A DNA stretch of 64,000 nucleotides from Streptomyces sp. I05A-00742. Lineage in GTDB: Bacteria; Actinomycetota; Actinomycetes; Streptomycetales; Streptomycetaceae. The notes under the pieces were generated by a model that saw only the letters and a list, made by a program, of their open reading frames with translations, ran no database searches and had not been told where the DNA came from. Shown in pieces: positions 17,185-26,694 of the stretch; the first letter of the stretch is position 1; the number at the start of each line of letters is the position of its first letter. Location: contig NZ_JABETO010000005.1 of assembly GCF_013055795.1 (NCBI RefSeq), positions 1 to 64,000 on the forward strand. Direction: 5' to 3'. Made by a program: the position numbers and the translations under genes.

Positions 17185-17374
17185 GGAAAGCCTCCCTCAA
17201 CGTCTCCTCCGGGATCTCCACGAGCCCTTCCCCTTCGGGAGCGGTGAACGCATTGGACACGTCGCCCTGAATGACGAACGAGCCGGACACGGTCCGGTAG
17301 ACGTTCGGGCAGTCATCCTTGCCGCACTCGCCGTTCCCGTTGCCGGTCAGCCGGGTCAGTTCCTCACGAGCCAT
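17168..17374 (-). CDS. Small protein, first gene of the DUF6879/XRE operon
   Basis: 68 residues from the ATG at 17372-17374. It contains ECGKDDCPNVYRT, a strand pair (GSFVIQGDVSN) and an acidic C-terminal helix (GEGLVEIPEETLREAFRALGW). The C-x4-C spacing is typical of the small proteins that precede DUF6879 genes. The end overlaps the start of the DUF6879 gene by 17 bases. The whole protein resembles the DUF397-type partners of Scr1 regulators in size and position but not in sequence. Function unknown. Confidence 0.7.
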   Translation of the reverse strand: MAREELTRLTGNGNGECGKDDCPNVYRTVSGSFVIQGDVSNAFTAPEGEGLVEIPEETLREAFRALGW

Positions 17375-17457
17375 GGTGAAACCCCCTGTCCCGCGCCCCC
17401 CTCGTGGGGCGGCATCACGACCGTACGGAGGGGGCGCTGTCGCCGTCCATGCGGTCA

Positions 17458-17471
17458 CGCGAATATTCGCG
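17458..17471. promoter_or_regulatory. Perfect 14-bp palindrome upstream of the DUF6879/XRE operon
   Basis: CGCGAATATTCGCG lies 84 bases ahead of the first start codon of the operon. It is the only AT-rich perfect palindrome in the local sequence. An XRE-type dimer is a natural ligand, and the operon encodes one, so autoregulation is a reasonable inference. Confidence 0.5.
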
Positions 17472-17517
17472 TTGTCGCATAAACAGGGGCCATTCCCGGA
17501 GGCCCGAAGCAACATCG

Positions 17518-17988
17518 TCAGGACGCGAACGGCTCCGCCATCAGCACAACACGATCGCTCTGGACCTCGAATCCAAGTACGGGATGGCTGCCGTCGCCGC
17601 CCTCGGCATCCATCAGCACCGGCTTGCCCAACCGCCGTCCGATGGCAGTGAGGAACCCGCAGAACAAGTCGAGTCGCTCCTGCCCCTGGAGTTCCCGCAG
17701 GTCGACATCAAAGTCGATCTCGTCTGCCGAGTAGAAGCGGAAGATCACCAGCACCTCGGGGGCCAGCCAGACCCCCAGCTGCGGACACTCCGCGTCAGCC
17801 TGGCGGGACAGAACTACCTCCGCCCGAGGCACAGGAAGCACTGACTCTCCTTCGGAGTACTGGCACTTCCATCCGCTCACGTCAACAAGGTCGAGGACAG
17901 CCTGCCAGTCTTCGACCGAGGCCCCAGGAACGAGCACGTCTGGCAGCGCGCCCATCAGATCGGGGTCGAAGAACCCCTCTGACGTCAT
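17518..17988 (-). CDS. Hypothetical protein, about 156 residues
   Basis: The chosen ATG is at 17986-17988 (MTSEGFFDPDLMGALPDVL); an in-frame ATG at 18015 and the longer frame to 18102 cannot be excluded. It is an acidic soluble alpha/beta protein (DWQAVLDLVDVSGWKCQYSEG, FRFYSADEIDFDVDLRELQGQERLD, GRRLGKPVLM). The family is scattered in Streptomyces variable regions and looks like an immunity-type protein by size and charge; no function is established. It lies upstream of, and on the same strand as, the DUF6879 operon but is separated from it by 143 bases holding the palindrome. Confidence 0.6.
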   Translation of the reverse strand: MTSEGFFDPDLMGALPDVLVPGASVEDWQAVLDLVDVSGWKCQYSEGESVLPVPRAEVVLSRQADAECPQLGVWLAPEVLVIFRFYSADEIDFDVDLRELQGQERLDLFCGFLTAIGRRLGKPVLMDAEGGDGSHPVLGFEVQSDRVVLMAEPFAS

Positions 17989-18205
17989 CCCACAGCAGGT
18001 CAGCCACTCCCCCATCCTGCCCGGCGGCCCTTCCGCGTGCGTACCGGGTTTCCCGTGCCCGGCCCCAGGTGCGCCCCCGTTCTCTCCGGCCTCGCACGGC
18101 ACCCCGGAAACCCCAGCTCAGAGCACGCACAAACCCGCCCGGTGAGTCAGCACCAAGTCAGCACAGGGCCAGGAAACAGGCTGATCCAGCCGGAGAAAAC
18201 AGGAA

Positions 18206-18231
18206 GGGGCCAGACCCGAAGATCTGGCCCC
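18206..18231 (-). terminator. Terminator downstream of ychF
   Basis: Perfect 9-bp stem GGGGCCAGA / TCTGGCCCC with an 8-base loop. On the minus strand it is followed by a T-rich stretch (TTCCTGTTTTC). It lies 55 bases after the ychF stop, at the right border of the island. Confidence 0.7.
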
Positions 18232-18286
18232 TGAGCTGGGATTTTACCGTCTGACCAGCATCTCAGCCGATCACGGCGTCAGCCCG

Positions 18287-19375
<1,089 letters not shown>

Positions 19376-19579
19376 GTGACGACTTCCTGTAGTGAAGGGC
19401 CCAGAGCGAACAAAGCCAACAAAGGGGGCCCTGGCCGGGCCGGTCAACCAGTCTACGGGTCCGTGCCGGGCAGCGGCCCGGGGCGGCCGCGGCCGGGCGG
19501 GGTCGAACGAACGGCCGAGGGGGTGCAAAGAGCGTGTCCAACGCCGGATTCCCGGCGTTCCGCGACCTAGTTTGGACGG

Positions 19580-20194
19580 GTGGAGCAACCCGGCGCACGC
19601 ATCACTCAGCACAAGGTCCGCCGCGCGGCCCCGGTGCCCCGCCCGGCCGCCCCGGTGGGGCAGGGCAGGGCGGCACCGGCCGGCCGGGACCGGGCGGGAC
19701 GCACTCCGCCGCAGTTGCTGCGGGCGCTGCGGCGGGACCAGCCCGTCCGGCTGACCGGGCTCGGCAGCGGGCTGCTGGCCGTCCTGGCGATGCTGACCGC
19801 CGGCCTGCTGGTGGCCAGGCTGGCCGGCGGCTCCCCCGCCGCCTACGGCGTGCTGTTCGTGCTCTGCTGCGTGGTGTGCGCGCTCGGGGTGCGGCCGGCG
19901 GAACTGGTGGCCGCGCCGGTAGGCGCGCCCATCGCCTTCGCGGTCGGCGCCGTCCCCGTCACGGCCGTGGCGGGCGGCCCGGGGGCCCGGGTGATGGCCA
20001 TGGTCAGCTTCCTGTCGTTGCAGGCGGGGTGGCTGTACGGCGGGACGCTGCTCTGCGCGCTGATCGTCCTGGGCCGGCGGGTGGTCCTCGTCAGGCGTCG
20101 CCGGCTGGCACGGGTACAGGCCCGGAGGCGGCCATCGCGGCCCCCACGATCCCCGCGTCGTTCTCCAGCAGAGCGGGCACGATCTCGGCGTTGA
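19580..20194 (+). CDS. DUF6542 membrane protein
   Basis: 204 residues from a GTG at 19580. A basic, Pro-rich N-terminus (residues 1-55) is followed by four hydrophobic helices (about 58-85, 87-105, 110-130, 138-165), the DUF6542 core, and a strongly basic Arg/Pro/Ser tail. The last 104 bases of the frame run antisense through the 3' end of ppgK. There is no earlier stop, so the overlap is real if this frame is used to its end. The family is restricted to actinobacteria and has no known function. Confidence 0.78.
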   Translation: MEQPGARITQHKVRRAAPVPRPAAPVGQGRAAPAGRDRAGRTPPQLLRALRRDQPVRLTGLGSGLLAVLAMLTAGLLVARLAGGSPAAYGVLFVLCCVVCALGVRPAELVAAPVGAPIAFAVGAVPVTAVAGGPGARVMAMVSFLSLQAGWLYGGTLLCALIVLGRRVVLVRRRRLARVQARRRPSRPPRSPRRSPAERARSRR

Positions 20195-20855
20195 CGCCCT
20201 CGATCAGCGGCAGGAACTTGTCCGCCTTGCGGCTGACGCCGCCGCCGATGACGAAGAGCTCGGGCGAGAAGAGCGATTCGACGTGCCGCAGGTACTTCTG
20301 CACCCGGCGCGCCCACCGGGGCCAGCTGAGGTCGCCGTCGTCCTTGGCCCGGCTGGAGGCCCTGGTCTCGGCGTCGTGGCCGTTCAGCTCCAGGTGGCCC
20401 AGCTCGGTGTTGGGGACGAGCCGGCCGCCGGTGAAGACAGCGCTGCCGATGCCGGTGCCGAAGGTGAGCACGATGACGGTGCCCGTACGGCCCCGGCCGG
20501 CGCCGAAGGTCATCTCGGCGATGCCGGCCGCGTCCGCGTCGTTCAGCAGCGTCACGGGGGCGCCGATCCGCTCGCCCAGCAGGGCGGCGGCGTCCAGGCC
20601 GATCCAGCCCTTGTCGACGTTGGCGGCCGTCCTGGTGGTGCCGCCGACGACCACGCCCGGGAAGGTGGCCCCGACGGGGCCGCCGGACCAGCCGAAGTGG
20701 TCCAGGACCTCCTTGACACGGTCGGCGACCGCGTCCGGGGTCGCCGGGTGCGGCGTGAGCACCTTGTGGCGCTCCTCCGCCAACGTCCCTTTCGTCAGGT
20801 CGACCGGTGCGCCCTTGATGCCCGATCCGCCGATGTCCACACCGAATGCGTCCAT
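20091..20855 (-). CDS. ppgK: Polyphosphate glucokinase (ROK family)
   Basis: 254 residues from the ATG at 20853-20855; a GTG three codons upstream is an alternative. The phosphate-binding motif DIGGSGIKG starts the protein, followed by the sugar-site [19 protein letters not shown] and ELGHLELNG with the catalytic Asp in LNDADA. The long [25 protein letters not shown] segment is typical of PpgK. The enzyme phosphorylates glucose with polyphosphate or ATP. Its 3' end overlaps the convergent DUF6542 frame by 104 bases. ispH is upstream on the same strand, 31 bases away. Confidence 0.93.
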   Translation of the reverse strand: MDAFGVDIGGSGIKGAPVDLTKGTLAEERHKVLTPHPATPDAVADRVKEVLDHFGWSGGPVGATFPGVVVGGTTRTAANVDKGWIGLDAAALLGERIGAPVTLLNDADAAGIAEMTFGAGRGRTGTVIVLTFGTGIGSAVFTGGRLVPNTELGHLELNGHDAETRASSRAKDDGDLSWPRWARRVQKYLRHVESLFSPELFVIGGGVSRKADKFLPLIEGVNAEIVPALLENDAGIVGAAMAASGPVPVPAGDA

Positions 20856-20885
20856 GGCGACCACGCTAGAGGCGGAAGCCCGCGG

Positions 20886-21908
20886 TCACCCCTCGGCGGC
20901 GCCGGAGGAACCGGAAGAAGGCGTGGACGGGCCGGAAACGGCCGCCGCGGCCTCGGCGCGCAGGTCGCGGCGGAGTTCCTTGGGCAGCGAGAAGGTGATG
21001 GACTCCTCGGCGGCCTTGACCGTCTCGACGTCCTCGTAGCCGCGGGCGGCGAGCCACTCCAGGACGCCCTCGACGAGGATCTCCGGCACGGAGGCCCCGG
21101 AGGTGACGCCGACGGTGGCGACGCCCTCCAGCCACGCCTCGTCGATCTCCTCGGCGTAGTCGACCAGGTGGGCGGCGCGGGCGCCCGCGCCGAGGGCGAC
21201 CTCGACCAGGCGGACGGAGTTGGAGGAGTTCTTCGAGCCGACGACGATCACCAGGTCGGCCTCGGCGCCCATCTGCTTGACGGCGGTCTGCCGGTTCTGG
21301 GTGGCGTAGCAGATGTCGTCGCTGGGCGGGGAGAGGAGGTTGGGGAACTTGTGCTGCAGCGCGCCGACCGTCTCCATGGTCTCGTCCACCGAGAGGGTGG
21401 TCTGGGAGAGCCAGACGACCTTGTCGGGGTCGCGGACCTCGACGTTCGCCACGTCGGCGGGGCCGTCCACGAGCTGGATGTGGTCCGGGGCCTCGCCGCT
21501 GGTCCCGATGACCTCCTCGTGGCCCTCGTGGCCGATGAGGAGGATGTCGTAGTCCTCGCGCGCGTAGCGGACGGCCTCCTTGTGGACCTTCGTCACCAGC
21601 GGGCACGTCGCGTCGATGGTGGCCAGCTTCCCGCGGGCGGCCTCCTCGTGGACGACGGGGGCGACGCCGTGCGCCGAGAAGATGACGATGTTGCCCTCGG
21701 GCACCTCGAACGTCTCGTCAACGAAGATGGCGCCCTTCTTCTCCAGGGTCTTGACCACGTATTTGTTGTGGACGATCTCGTGGCGCACATAGACCGGCGC
21801 GCCGTACTGCTCCAGGGCCTTCTCGACGGCGATCACGGCACGGTCCACGCCCGCGCAGTAGCCACGGGGGGCGGCGAGCAGGACCTTTCGAGCGCTGGTT
21901 GCAGTCAT
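20886..21908 (-). CDS. ispH: 4-hydroxy-3-methylbut-2-enyl diphosphate reductase
   Basis: 340 residues from the ATG at 21906-21908; an ATG three codons upstream (21917) is also possible. The three Cys ligands of the [4Fe-4S] cluster lie in [24 protein letters not shown] and [13 protein letters not shown]. IspH catalyses the last step of the MEP pathway, giving IPP and DMAPP, the substrates of prenyl transferases such as the one at 54682. The C-terminus has a short Ser/Gly/Ala-rich extension. It is divergent from an APC permease and probably co-transcribed with ppgK. Confidence 0.97.
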   Translation of the reverse strand: MTATSARKVLLAAPRGYCAGVDRAVIAVEKALEQYGAPVYVRHEIVHNKYVVKTLEKKGAIFVDETFEVPEGNIVIFSAHGVAPVVHEEAARGKLATIDATCPLVTKVHKEAVRYAREDYDILLIGHEGHEEVIGTSGEAPDHIQLVDGPADVANVEVRDPDKVVWLSQTTLSVDETMETVGALQHKFPNLLSPPSDDICYATQNRQTAVKQMGAEADLVIVVGSKNSSNSVRLVEVALGAGARAAHLVDYAEEIDEAWLEGVATVGVTSGASVPEILVEGVLEWLAARGYEDVETVKAAEESITFSLPKELRRDLRAEAAAAVSGPSTPSSGSSGAAEG

Positions 21909-22054
21909 GCCGTCCATCGTACGGGCCGGCACCACCGGCGCGTCCCGGCTCCCGCCCCGCGCCGGTGGCCGAATACTGGCCGGACGGGGACCCGTCGGGC
22001 CACCTGACCGACCTGACCGGGCACCGCCGCAGCCGACCGCAGGAGGGCGCCCGT

Positions 22055-23410
22055 ATGTCCGTACCACCGGCCACCGGCGAGGACGGCCTGCGCCGGGCGC
22101 TGACCTTCCGGGACCTCGTCGTCTACGGGCTGCTGTTCATCGCCCCGATGGCGCCGGTCGGCATCTTCGGCACGCTCGTCGCGAAGGCGGACGGCGCGGT
22201 GGCCGTGGTGTACCTGGTGGCGACGGTGGCGATGGGGTTCACGGCGTACTCCTACGCGCGGATGGTGCGGGTGGTGCCGCGGGCCGGGTCGGTCTACGCC
22301 TACGCGCGTGTGGGGCTCGGCGAGGGGGCCGGGTTCGTGGCGGGGTGGATGGCGATGCTGGACTATCTGCTGATCCCGGCGGTGGCGTACCTCTTCTCCG
22401 GCATCGCGATGCACGCCCTGGTGCCGTCCGTGCACGCGTGGGTGTGGACGGCGCTCGCGGTCGTGGTGACGACCGGGCTGAATCTGTCGGGTGTGCGGGT
22501 GGCGGCGCTGGCCGGTTCGGTGGTGCTGGTGGTGGAGATCGCCGTGCTGTGCGTCTTCGTGGCCGCGGCGGCGTACGCACTGGCGGTGGACGGGCCGCGG
22601 CGCGGCTGGCTGTCGCCGCTGACCGGTGAGGGGGCCTTCGACGCGGGTGCCGTGCTGACGGCGGTGTCGGTGGCGGTGCTGTCGTACCTCGGATTCGACG
22701 CGATCGCCTCGTTCGCGGAGGAGGCGGTGGGAGGTGCGGGCCGGGTGGCGCGTGCGGTGCTGACGTGTCTGGTGGTGGCCGGGGCGCTGTTCCTCGTCCA
22801 GACCTATCTGGCGGCGCTGCTCGCTCCCTTGTCCGCGGCCGAGCTGGCGGCCGAGCCGGCGCGGCAGGGGGCGGCGTTCTACGACACGGTCGACGCGTCG
22901 ACGGGGCGGTGGCTGCACGACCTGGTCGCGGCGAGCAAGGCGGGCGGCGCGGCCTTCGCGGCGCTGTCCGGCCAGGCGGCGGCGGGCCGTCTGCTGTTCG
23001 CGATGGCCCGCGACCGTCGGCTGCCCGGGCCGCTGGCCAAGGTCGACCTTGCAAGCGGCGTGCCGCGGCGGGCGCTGCTCGGCGCGGCTGCGGTCACGCT
23101 GGTGGCCGCGGTGTGGGCGGCGCGGCGGGATGACGGGCTGGACCGGCTGGTGTCGGTGGTGAATGTGGGGGCGTTGGTGGCTTTCGGGCTGCTGCATCTG
23201 TCGGTGATCGGGTGGTTCGCGGTACGGGGGCGGGGCGGGGCCCGCGTTGACGTGGTGCGGGATGTGGTCGTGCCTCTCCTTGGGCTGGCCGTGGTTCTCG
23301 CCGTGATCGCACGGGCGGCGGGGGCGGCGCAGGTGGTGGGGGCGGTGTGGTTGGGGGTGGGGTTGGTGGTGCTCGTGGTGCAGGGGGTGGCGGGGCGCGG
23401 GGCGCGGTGA
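22055..23410 (+). CDS. APC-family permease
   Basis: 451 residues from the ATG at 22055 behind AGGAGG. About 12 membrane helices start with [19 protein letters not shown]. The [15 protein letters not shown] loop between helices 2 and 3 and the [12 protein letters not shown] segment are typical of APC amino acid transporters of the YjeH/YfnA-like groups. The substrate cannot be predicted. It is divergent from ispH, and its stop is followed by a short GC-rich repeat and xseA. Confidence 0.87.
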   Translation: MSVPPATGEDGLRRALTFRDLVVYGLLFIAPMAPVGIFGTLVAKADGAVAVVYLVATVAMGFTAYSYARMVRVVPRAGSVYAYARVGLGEGAGFVAGWMAMLDYLLIPAVAYLFSGIAMHALVPSVHAWVWTALAVVVTTGLNLSGVRVAALAGSVVLVVEIAVLCVFVAAAAYALAVDGPRRGWLSPLTGEGAFDAGAVLTAVSVAVLSYLGFDAIASFAEEAVGGAGRVARAVLTCLVVAGALFLVQTYLAALLAPLSAAELAAEPARQGAAFYDTVDASTGRWLHDLVAASKAGGAAFAALSGQAAAGRLLFAMARDRRLPGPLAKVDLASGVPRRALLGAAAVTLVAAVWAARRDDGLDRLVSVVNVGALVAFGLLHLSVIGWFAVRGRGGARVDVVRDVVVPLLGLAVVLAVIARAAGAAQVVGAVWLGVGLVVLVVQGVAGRGAR

Positions 23411-23424
23411 GGGTGCCCCGGTCC

Positions 23425-23447
23425 CTCCCCCAGAGGGGGCACCCCCA
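23425..23447. repeat. 23-bp dispersed repeat upstream of xseA
   Basis: These 23 bases are the exact reverse complement of 31081-31103 inside the intergenic module B. The element is itself imperfectly palindromic (CCCCCAGAGGGGGC core), so it can fold. It sits between the permease stop and the xseA start, leaving about 20 bases for the xseA leader. Confidence 0.75.
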
Positions 23448-23468
23448 CCCCCCGCTACCCTCAACCGC

Positions 23469-24704
23469 ATGGCGCTCACCACCTCCCCCGACGCCCCCCT
23501 CCCCGTAGGCCAGGTCTCCCGCCTCATCGGCGGCTGGATCGACCGGCTCGGCGCCGTCTGGGTCGAGGGCCAGATCACCCAGCTGTCCCGGCGGCCGGGG
23601 GCGGGCGTGGTGTTTCTGACGCTGCGCGACCCGTCGCACGACATCTCGCTGTCGGTCACCTGCTACCGCGCGGTCTTCGACCGGGTCGCGGACGTCGTCT
23701 CGGAGGGCGCGCGGGTCGTCGTCCACGCGAAGCCCGAGTGGTACGCGCCGCGCGGGTCGCTGTCGCTGCGGGCGGCGGAGATCCGGCCGGTGGGGGTCGG
23801 GGAGCTGCTGGCGCGGTTGGAGCACCTGAAGAAGTCGCTGGCGAGGGAGGGGCTGTTCGACGCTGAGCGGAAGCGGCCGCTGCCGTTTCTGCCGCAGTTG
23901 ATCGGGCTGGTCTGCGGCCGGGCGTCGGCGGCCGAGCGGGACGTGCTGGAGAACGCCCGGCACCGCTGGCCCGCGGTCCGCTTCGAGGTGCGCAACGTCC
24001 CGGTGCAGGGGGTGCACGCGGTGCCGAAGGTGGTCGAGGCGGTCCGGGAGCTGGACGCGCTCGACGAGGTGGACGTGATCGTCGTGGCCCGGGGCGGTGG
24101 CAGCGTGGAGGACCTGCTGCCGTTCTCGGACGAGGAGTTGATCCGTGCGGTGGCCGCCTGCCGGACGCCCGTGGTGTCGGCGATCGGGCACGAGCCGGAC
24201 GCCCCGCTCCTCGATCTGGTGGCCGATCTGCGGGCGTCCACCCCGACCGACGCCGCCAAGCGCGTCGTCCCCGACGTGGGCGAGGAGCTGGCGCGCGTCG
24301 AGCAGCTGGGCGGCCGGGCGCTGCGCGCCGTGACCTCGCTGCTGGACCGTGAGGAGCGCGGGCTGGCCGCGGTGCGGGCGCGGCCGTGCATGGAGCGTCC
24401 GCAGCGGATGGTGGAGGAGCGGGAGGAGCAGGTCGAGGCCCTGCTCGGGCGGGCGCGGCGGACGTTCGGGCACCTGCTGGACCGGGCCGACTCGGAGCTG
24501 ACGCACACGCACGCCCGGGTGGTGGCCCTGTCGCCGGCGGCGACGCTGCGGCGCGGCTACGCGGTGCTCCAGCACGCGGACGGCTCGGTGGTGCGGGGGG
24601 CGGACGAGGTGGCGGCGGACGAGGAGCTGCGGGCGCGGGTCGCGGAGGGCGCCTTCACCGTGCGGGCGGTGGCCGGGGAGCCGGCGGGGCCCGCGGCCGG
24701 ATGA
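23469..24704 (+). CDS. xseA: Exodeoxyribonuclease VII large subunit
   Basis: 411 residues from the ATG at 23469. The N-terminal OB-fold ([21 protein letters not shown]) is followed by the catalytic domain ([69 protein letters not shown]) and a C-terminal coiled coil ending in RRGYAVLQ. With the small subunit XseB it forms exonuclease VII, which degrades single-stranded DNA. The last five codons plus stop are the first unit of a tandem array that separates it from xseB. Confidence 0.96.
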   Translation: MALTTSPDAPLPVGQVSRLIGGWIDRLGAVWVEGQITQLSRRPGAGVVFLTLRDPSHDISLSVTCYRAVFDRVADVVSEGARVVVHAKPEWYAPRGSLSLRAAEIRPVGVGELLARLEHLKKSLAREGLFDAERKRPLPFLPQLIGLVCGRASAAERDVLENARHRWPAVRFEVRNVPVQGVHAVPKVVEAVRELDALDEVDVIVVARGGGSVEDLLPFSDEELIRAVAACRTPVVSAIGHEPDAPLLDLVADLRASTPTDAAKRVVPDVGEELARVEQLGGRALRAVTSLLDREERGLAAVRARPCMERPQRMVEEREEQVEALLGRARRTFGHLLDRADSELTHTHARVVALSPAATLRRGYAVLQHADGSVVRGADEVAADEELRARVAEGAFTVRAVAGEPAGPAAG

Positions 24705-24850
24705 GGGCCCGCGACCGGCGAGAGCCCGCAGCCGGGTGAGACCCCGCGCCCGGGTGAGAGCCCGCGACCGGTGAGAGCCAGCCCCCGGGTGAGGGCCCGC
24801 GGCCGGCGAGAGCCCGCAGCCCGTGAGAGCCCGCGCCCGGTGAGGGCCCG
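24687..24850. repeat. Tandem array (nine 17-18-bp units) seeded on the xseA stop codon
   Basis: Unit 1 (24687-24704) is the end of xseA itself: codons Gly-Pro-Ala-Ala-Gly and TGA. Eight more full units start at 24705, 24722, 24740, 24758, 24775, 24793, 24810 and 24827, with a partial one at 24844. The unit is roughly GAGCCCGCGCCCGGGTGA. Six of the eight downstream units keep the TGA and two have CGA. Array length almost equals the xseA-xseB gap. Confidence 0.9.
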
Positions 24851-24885
24851 GGGCGGTCCGCGGGTCAGGCCCTACGCTGGGCGTC

Positions 24886-25140
24886 ATGGCCAACACAGGT
24901 GAGCCCGGGAGCAACGGGGACGAGGAGCTGGGCGCGCTCGGCTACGAGCAGGCGCGGGACGAGCTGATCGAGGTCGTGCGCCGGCTGGAGACCGGCGGTC
25001 AGACCCTGGAGGAGTCGCTGGCCCTCTGGGAGCGCGGCGAGGCGCTGGCCCGGGTGTGCCGGCACTGGCTGGAGGGGGCGCGGGCGCGGCTGGACGCGGC
25101 GCTCGCCGGGCCGGAGCCGGGTCCGGCCGAGGGGGAGTGA
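24886..25140 (+). CDS. xseB: Exodeoxyribonuclease VII small subunit
   Basis: 84 residues from the ATG at 24886. The core GYEQARDELIEVVRRLETGGQTLEESLALWERGEALARVCRHWLEGARARLDAA is the XseB helical hairpin that binds the coiled coil of XseA. The acidic C-terminal tail is short. It is normally coupled to xseA; here 181 bases, mostly tandem repeat, lie between them, so the two subunits may depend on read-through of the repeat. Confidence 0.95.
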   Translation: MANTGEPGSNGDEELGALGYEQARDELIEVVRRLETGGQTLEESLALWERGEALARVCRHWLEGARARLDAALAGPEPGPAEGE

Positions 25141-25194
25141 CCGGGCGGGGCCCTCGCATTCAGGCCACTCAGGAGGGTCATTCAGGACACTTAG

Positions 25195-25223
25195 TTGAAA
25201 CTTCACACACTTTGTCCTACGGT
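25195..25223 (+). promoter_or_regulatory. Probable sigma70-type promoter of the nitroreductase gene
   Basis: TTGAAA (25195-25200) and TACGGT (25218-25223) are separated by 17 bases in a local AT-rich patch 52 bases before the start codon. Match to the HrdB-type consensus is fair. No operator is seen. Confidence 0.5.
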
Positions 25224-25275
25224 GGCGTGCGAGGTAACCCCCTTGGTAACCCCCACAGCAAAGAAGGTCACCCCC

Positions 25276-25866
25276 ATGACTCTCGCCCTGGACACCGCCG
25301 CGCAGGACCTGCTCTTCCGCCAGGCCCACACGGCCAACGCCTTCTCCGACGAGCCCGTCACCGACGAGCAGATGCAGGCGCTCTACGACCTGATCAAGTA
25401 CGCCCCCACCGCGTTCAACCAGTCGCCGCTGCGCGTCGTCCTGGTCCGCTCGGCGGAGGCCCGTGAGCGCCTGGCCCCCCACCTGTCGGAGGGCAACCGC
25501 GCCAAGACCCTGGCCGCGCCGCTGGTCGCGATCCTGGCCGCCGACAGCGAGTTCCACGAGGAGCTGCCGGAGCTCTTCCCGCACTTCCCGCAGGCCAAGG
25601 ACGTCTTCTTCAGCGAGCGTCCGGTCCGTGACAAGTCGGCCGCGCTCAACGCCTCGCTGCAGGCCGGTTACTTCATCCTCGGCGTCCGCGCCGCCGGTCT
25701 GGCCGCGGGCCCGATGACCGGCTTCGACGCGGCCGGCGTCCAGAAGGAGTTCCTGGACGACGACCACACGCCGCTGATCATCGTCAACATCGGCAAGCCG
25801 GGCGCGGACGCCTTCCGCCCCCGCTCGCCGCGTCTGGCCTACGACCAGGTCGTCTCGGTCGTCTGA
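25276..25866 (+). CDS. Malonic semialdehyde reductase-type nitroreductase (RutE/HadB-like)
   Basis: 196 residues from the ATG at 25276; the open frame reaches back to 25195 but overlaps the promoter. It is a compact FMN-dependent nitroreductase of the RutE-like subgroup (RQAHTANAFSDEPVTDEQMQALYDLIKYAPTAFNQSPLRVV, AALNASLQAGYFILGVRAAGLAAGPMTGFD). Proteins of this subgroup reduce malonic semialdehyde to 3-hydroxypropionate or act on quinones and nitro compounds. No other rut gene is nearby, so the real substrate is open. Confidence 0.85.
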   Translation: MTLALDTAAQDLLFRQAHTANAFSDEPVTDEQMQALYDLIKYAPTAFNQSPLRVVLVRSAEARERLAPHLSEGNRAKTLAAPLVAILAADSEFHEELPELFPHFPQAKDVFFSERPVRDKSAALNASLQAGYFILGVRAAGLAAGPMTGFDAAGVQKEFLDDDHTPLIIVNIGKPGADAFRPRSPRLAYDQVVSVV

Positions 25867-25936
25867 GACCGGACCGGTCGTCCGACGACCGCGCCGCCCC
25901 GCCCCGCGGGGCACCGGCCGTCGCGCCCCGCACGGG

Positions 25937-26488
25937 TCAGCTCTTCGCCTTCCCGTCCCGGAGCGCGGCGGCCATTTCCGTGAGCCGCCGGTCGGACGCG
26001 GTCCCGGCGACCACCGTCGTCACACCGCGCTCCGTCCGTACCAGGGCGTTGTACTTCTCGCCCTGGTAGCGCTGCCAGACCCGGTCGCCCACCCGCTGCG
26101 TCTTCCCGGTCTTCTCCGCGCCCTGGGTGGAGTCCTCGATGAAGTCCAGGGCCGGGCCGTCGCTCTGGTCGACCTCGACGTACTCGGTGTCCGGGTCGAC
26201 GAAGCCGAGGTGCCACCCGTTCCCGTGCCGTTCGCCCGCCCGGTACCAGACCGAGGTCGCCCGCCAGTCCGTGCCCAGCCCCTCGGGCGCGGCCACCGGG
26301 TACGGTGCCGCGCGCCGGGCGGACAGCAGCTCCACCCGGTAGTCCACCGTCTTCACCGGGTCGCGACCGCTGCCCTCGTGCGGGAGGAGCAGATAGCCCG
26401 TGCCCGCGACCGGAACCACCACCGCCAGCGACAGCAGCATGTTCCGTACCGTCTGATTCTTGCCGTTCCTGCCTGCCACGCCCCCCAT
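25937..26488 (-). CDS. DUF4245 domain-containing membrane-anchored protein
   Basis: 183 residues. One N-terminal membrane helix (NMLLSLAVVVPVAGTGYLLLP) and an outside domain (DYRVELLSARRAAPYPVAAPEGLG, TSVWYRAGERHGNGWHLGFVDPDTEYVEVDQSDG) define DUF4245, an actinobacterial family of unknown role. It stands head-to-head with glpX, an arrangement common in Streptomyces. The start is ATG 26488 or a GTG three codons later. Confidence 0.85.
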   Translation of the reverse strand: MGGVAGRNGKNQTVRNMLLSLAVVVPVAGTGYLLLPHEGSGRDPVKTVDYRVELLSARRAAPYPVAAPEGLGTDWRATSVWYRAGERHGNGWHLGFVDPDTEYVEVDQSDGPALDFIEDSTQGAEKTGKTQRVGDRVWQRYQGEKYNALVRTERGVTTVVAGTASDRRLTEMAAALRDGKAKS

Positions 26489-26694
26489 CGTCCCCCATGG
26501 CGATACCGATCATGACGCCGGAGGGGGGCAACGGACCGCGGCGTGGCGGGCGGAGGGGCCTTGACGCCGCTCATGCGTGGGGCGCCCTGCTCATTCTCGA
26601 AATCAGCGGATAAAGTCATGGACACCCTCACCCTCCTGGCCCACCGGGGCAGGCGGGGCCCCACGGCCGATCGCCGTACAGAAAGGTGCGCCCG

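Noticed and set aside
10400..18240. Biosynthetic gene cluster
   Set aside because: No synthase, NRPS/PKS, terpene cyclase, lanthipeptide or other core enzyme; the single methyltransferase and the transporters elsewhere are unlinked.
18103..18286. Possible attachment site or tRNA remnant at the right border of the island
   Set aside because: The hairpin reads as a terminator, no tRNA fold is visible, and I found no matching direct repeat near 11.7 kb.
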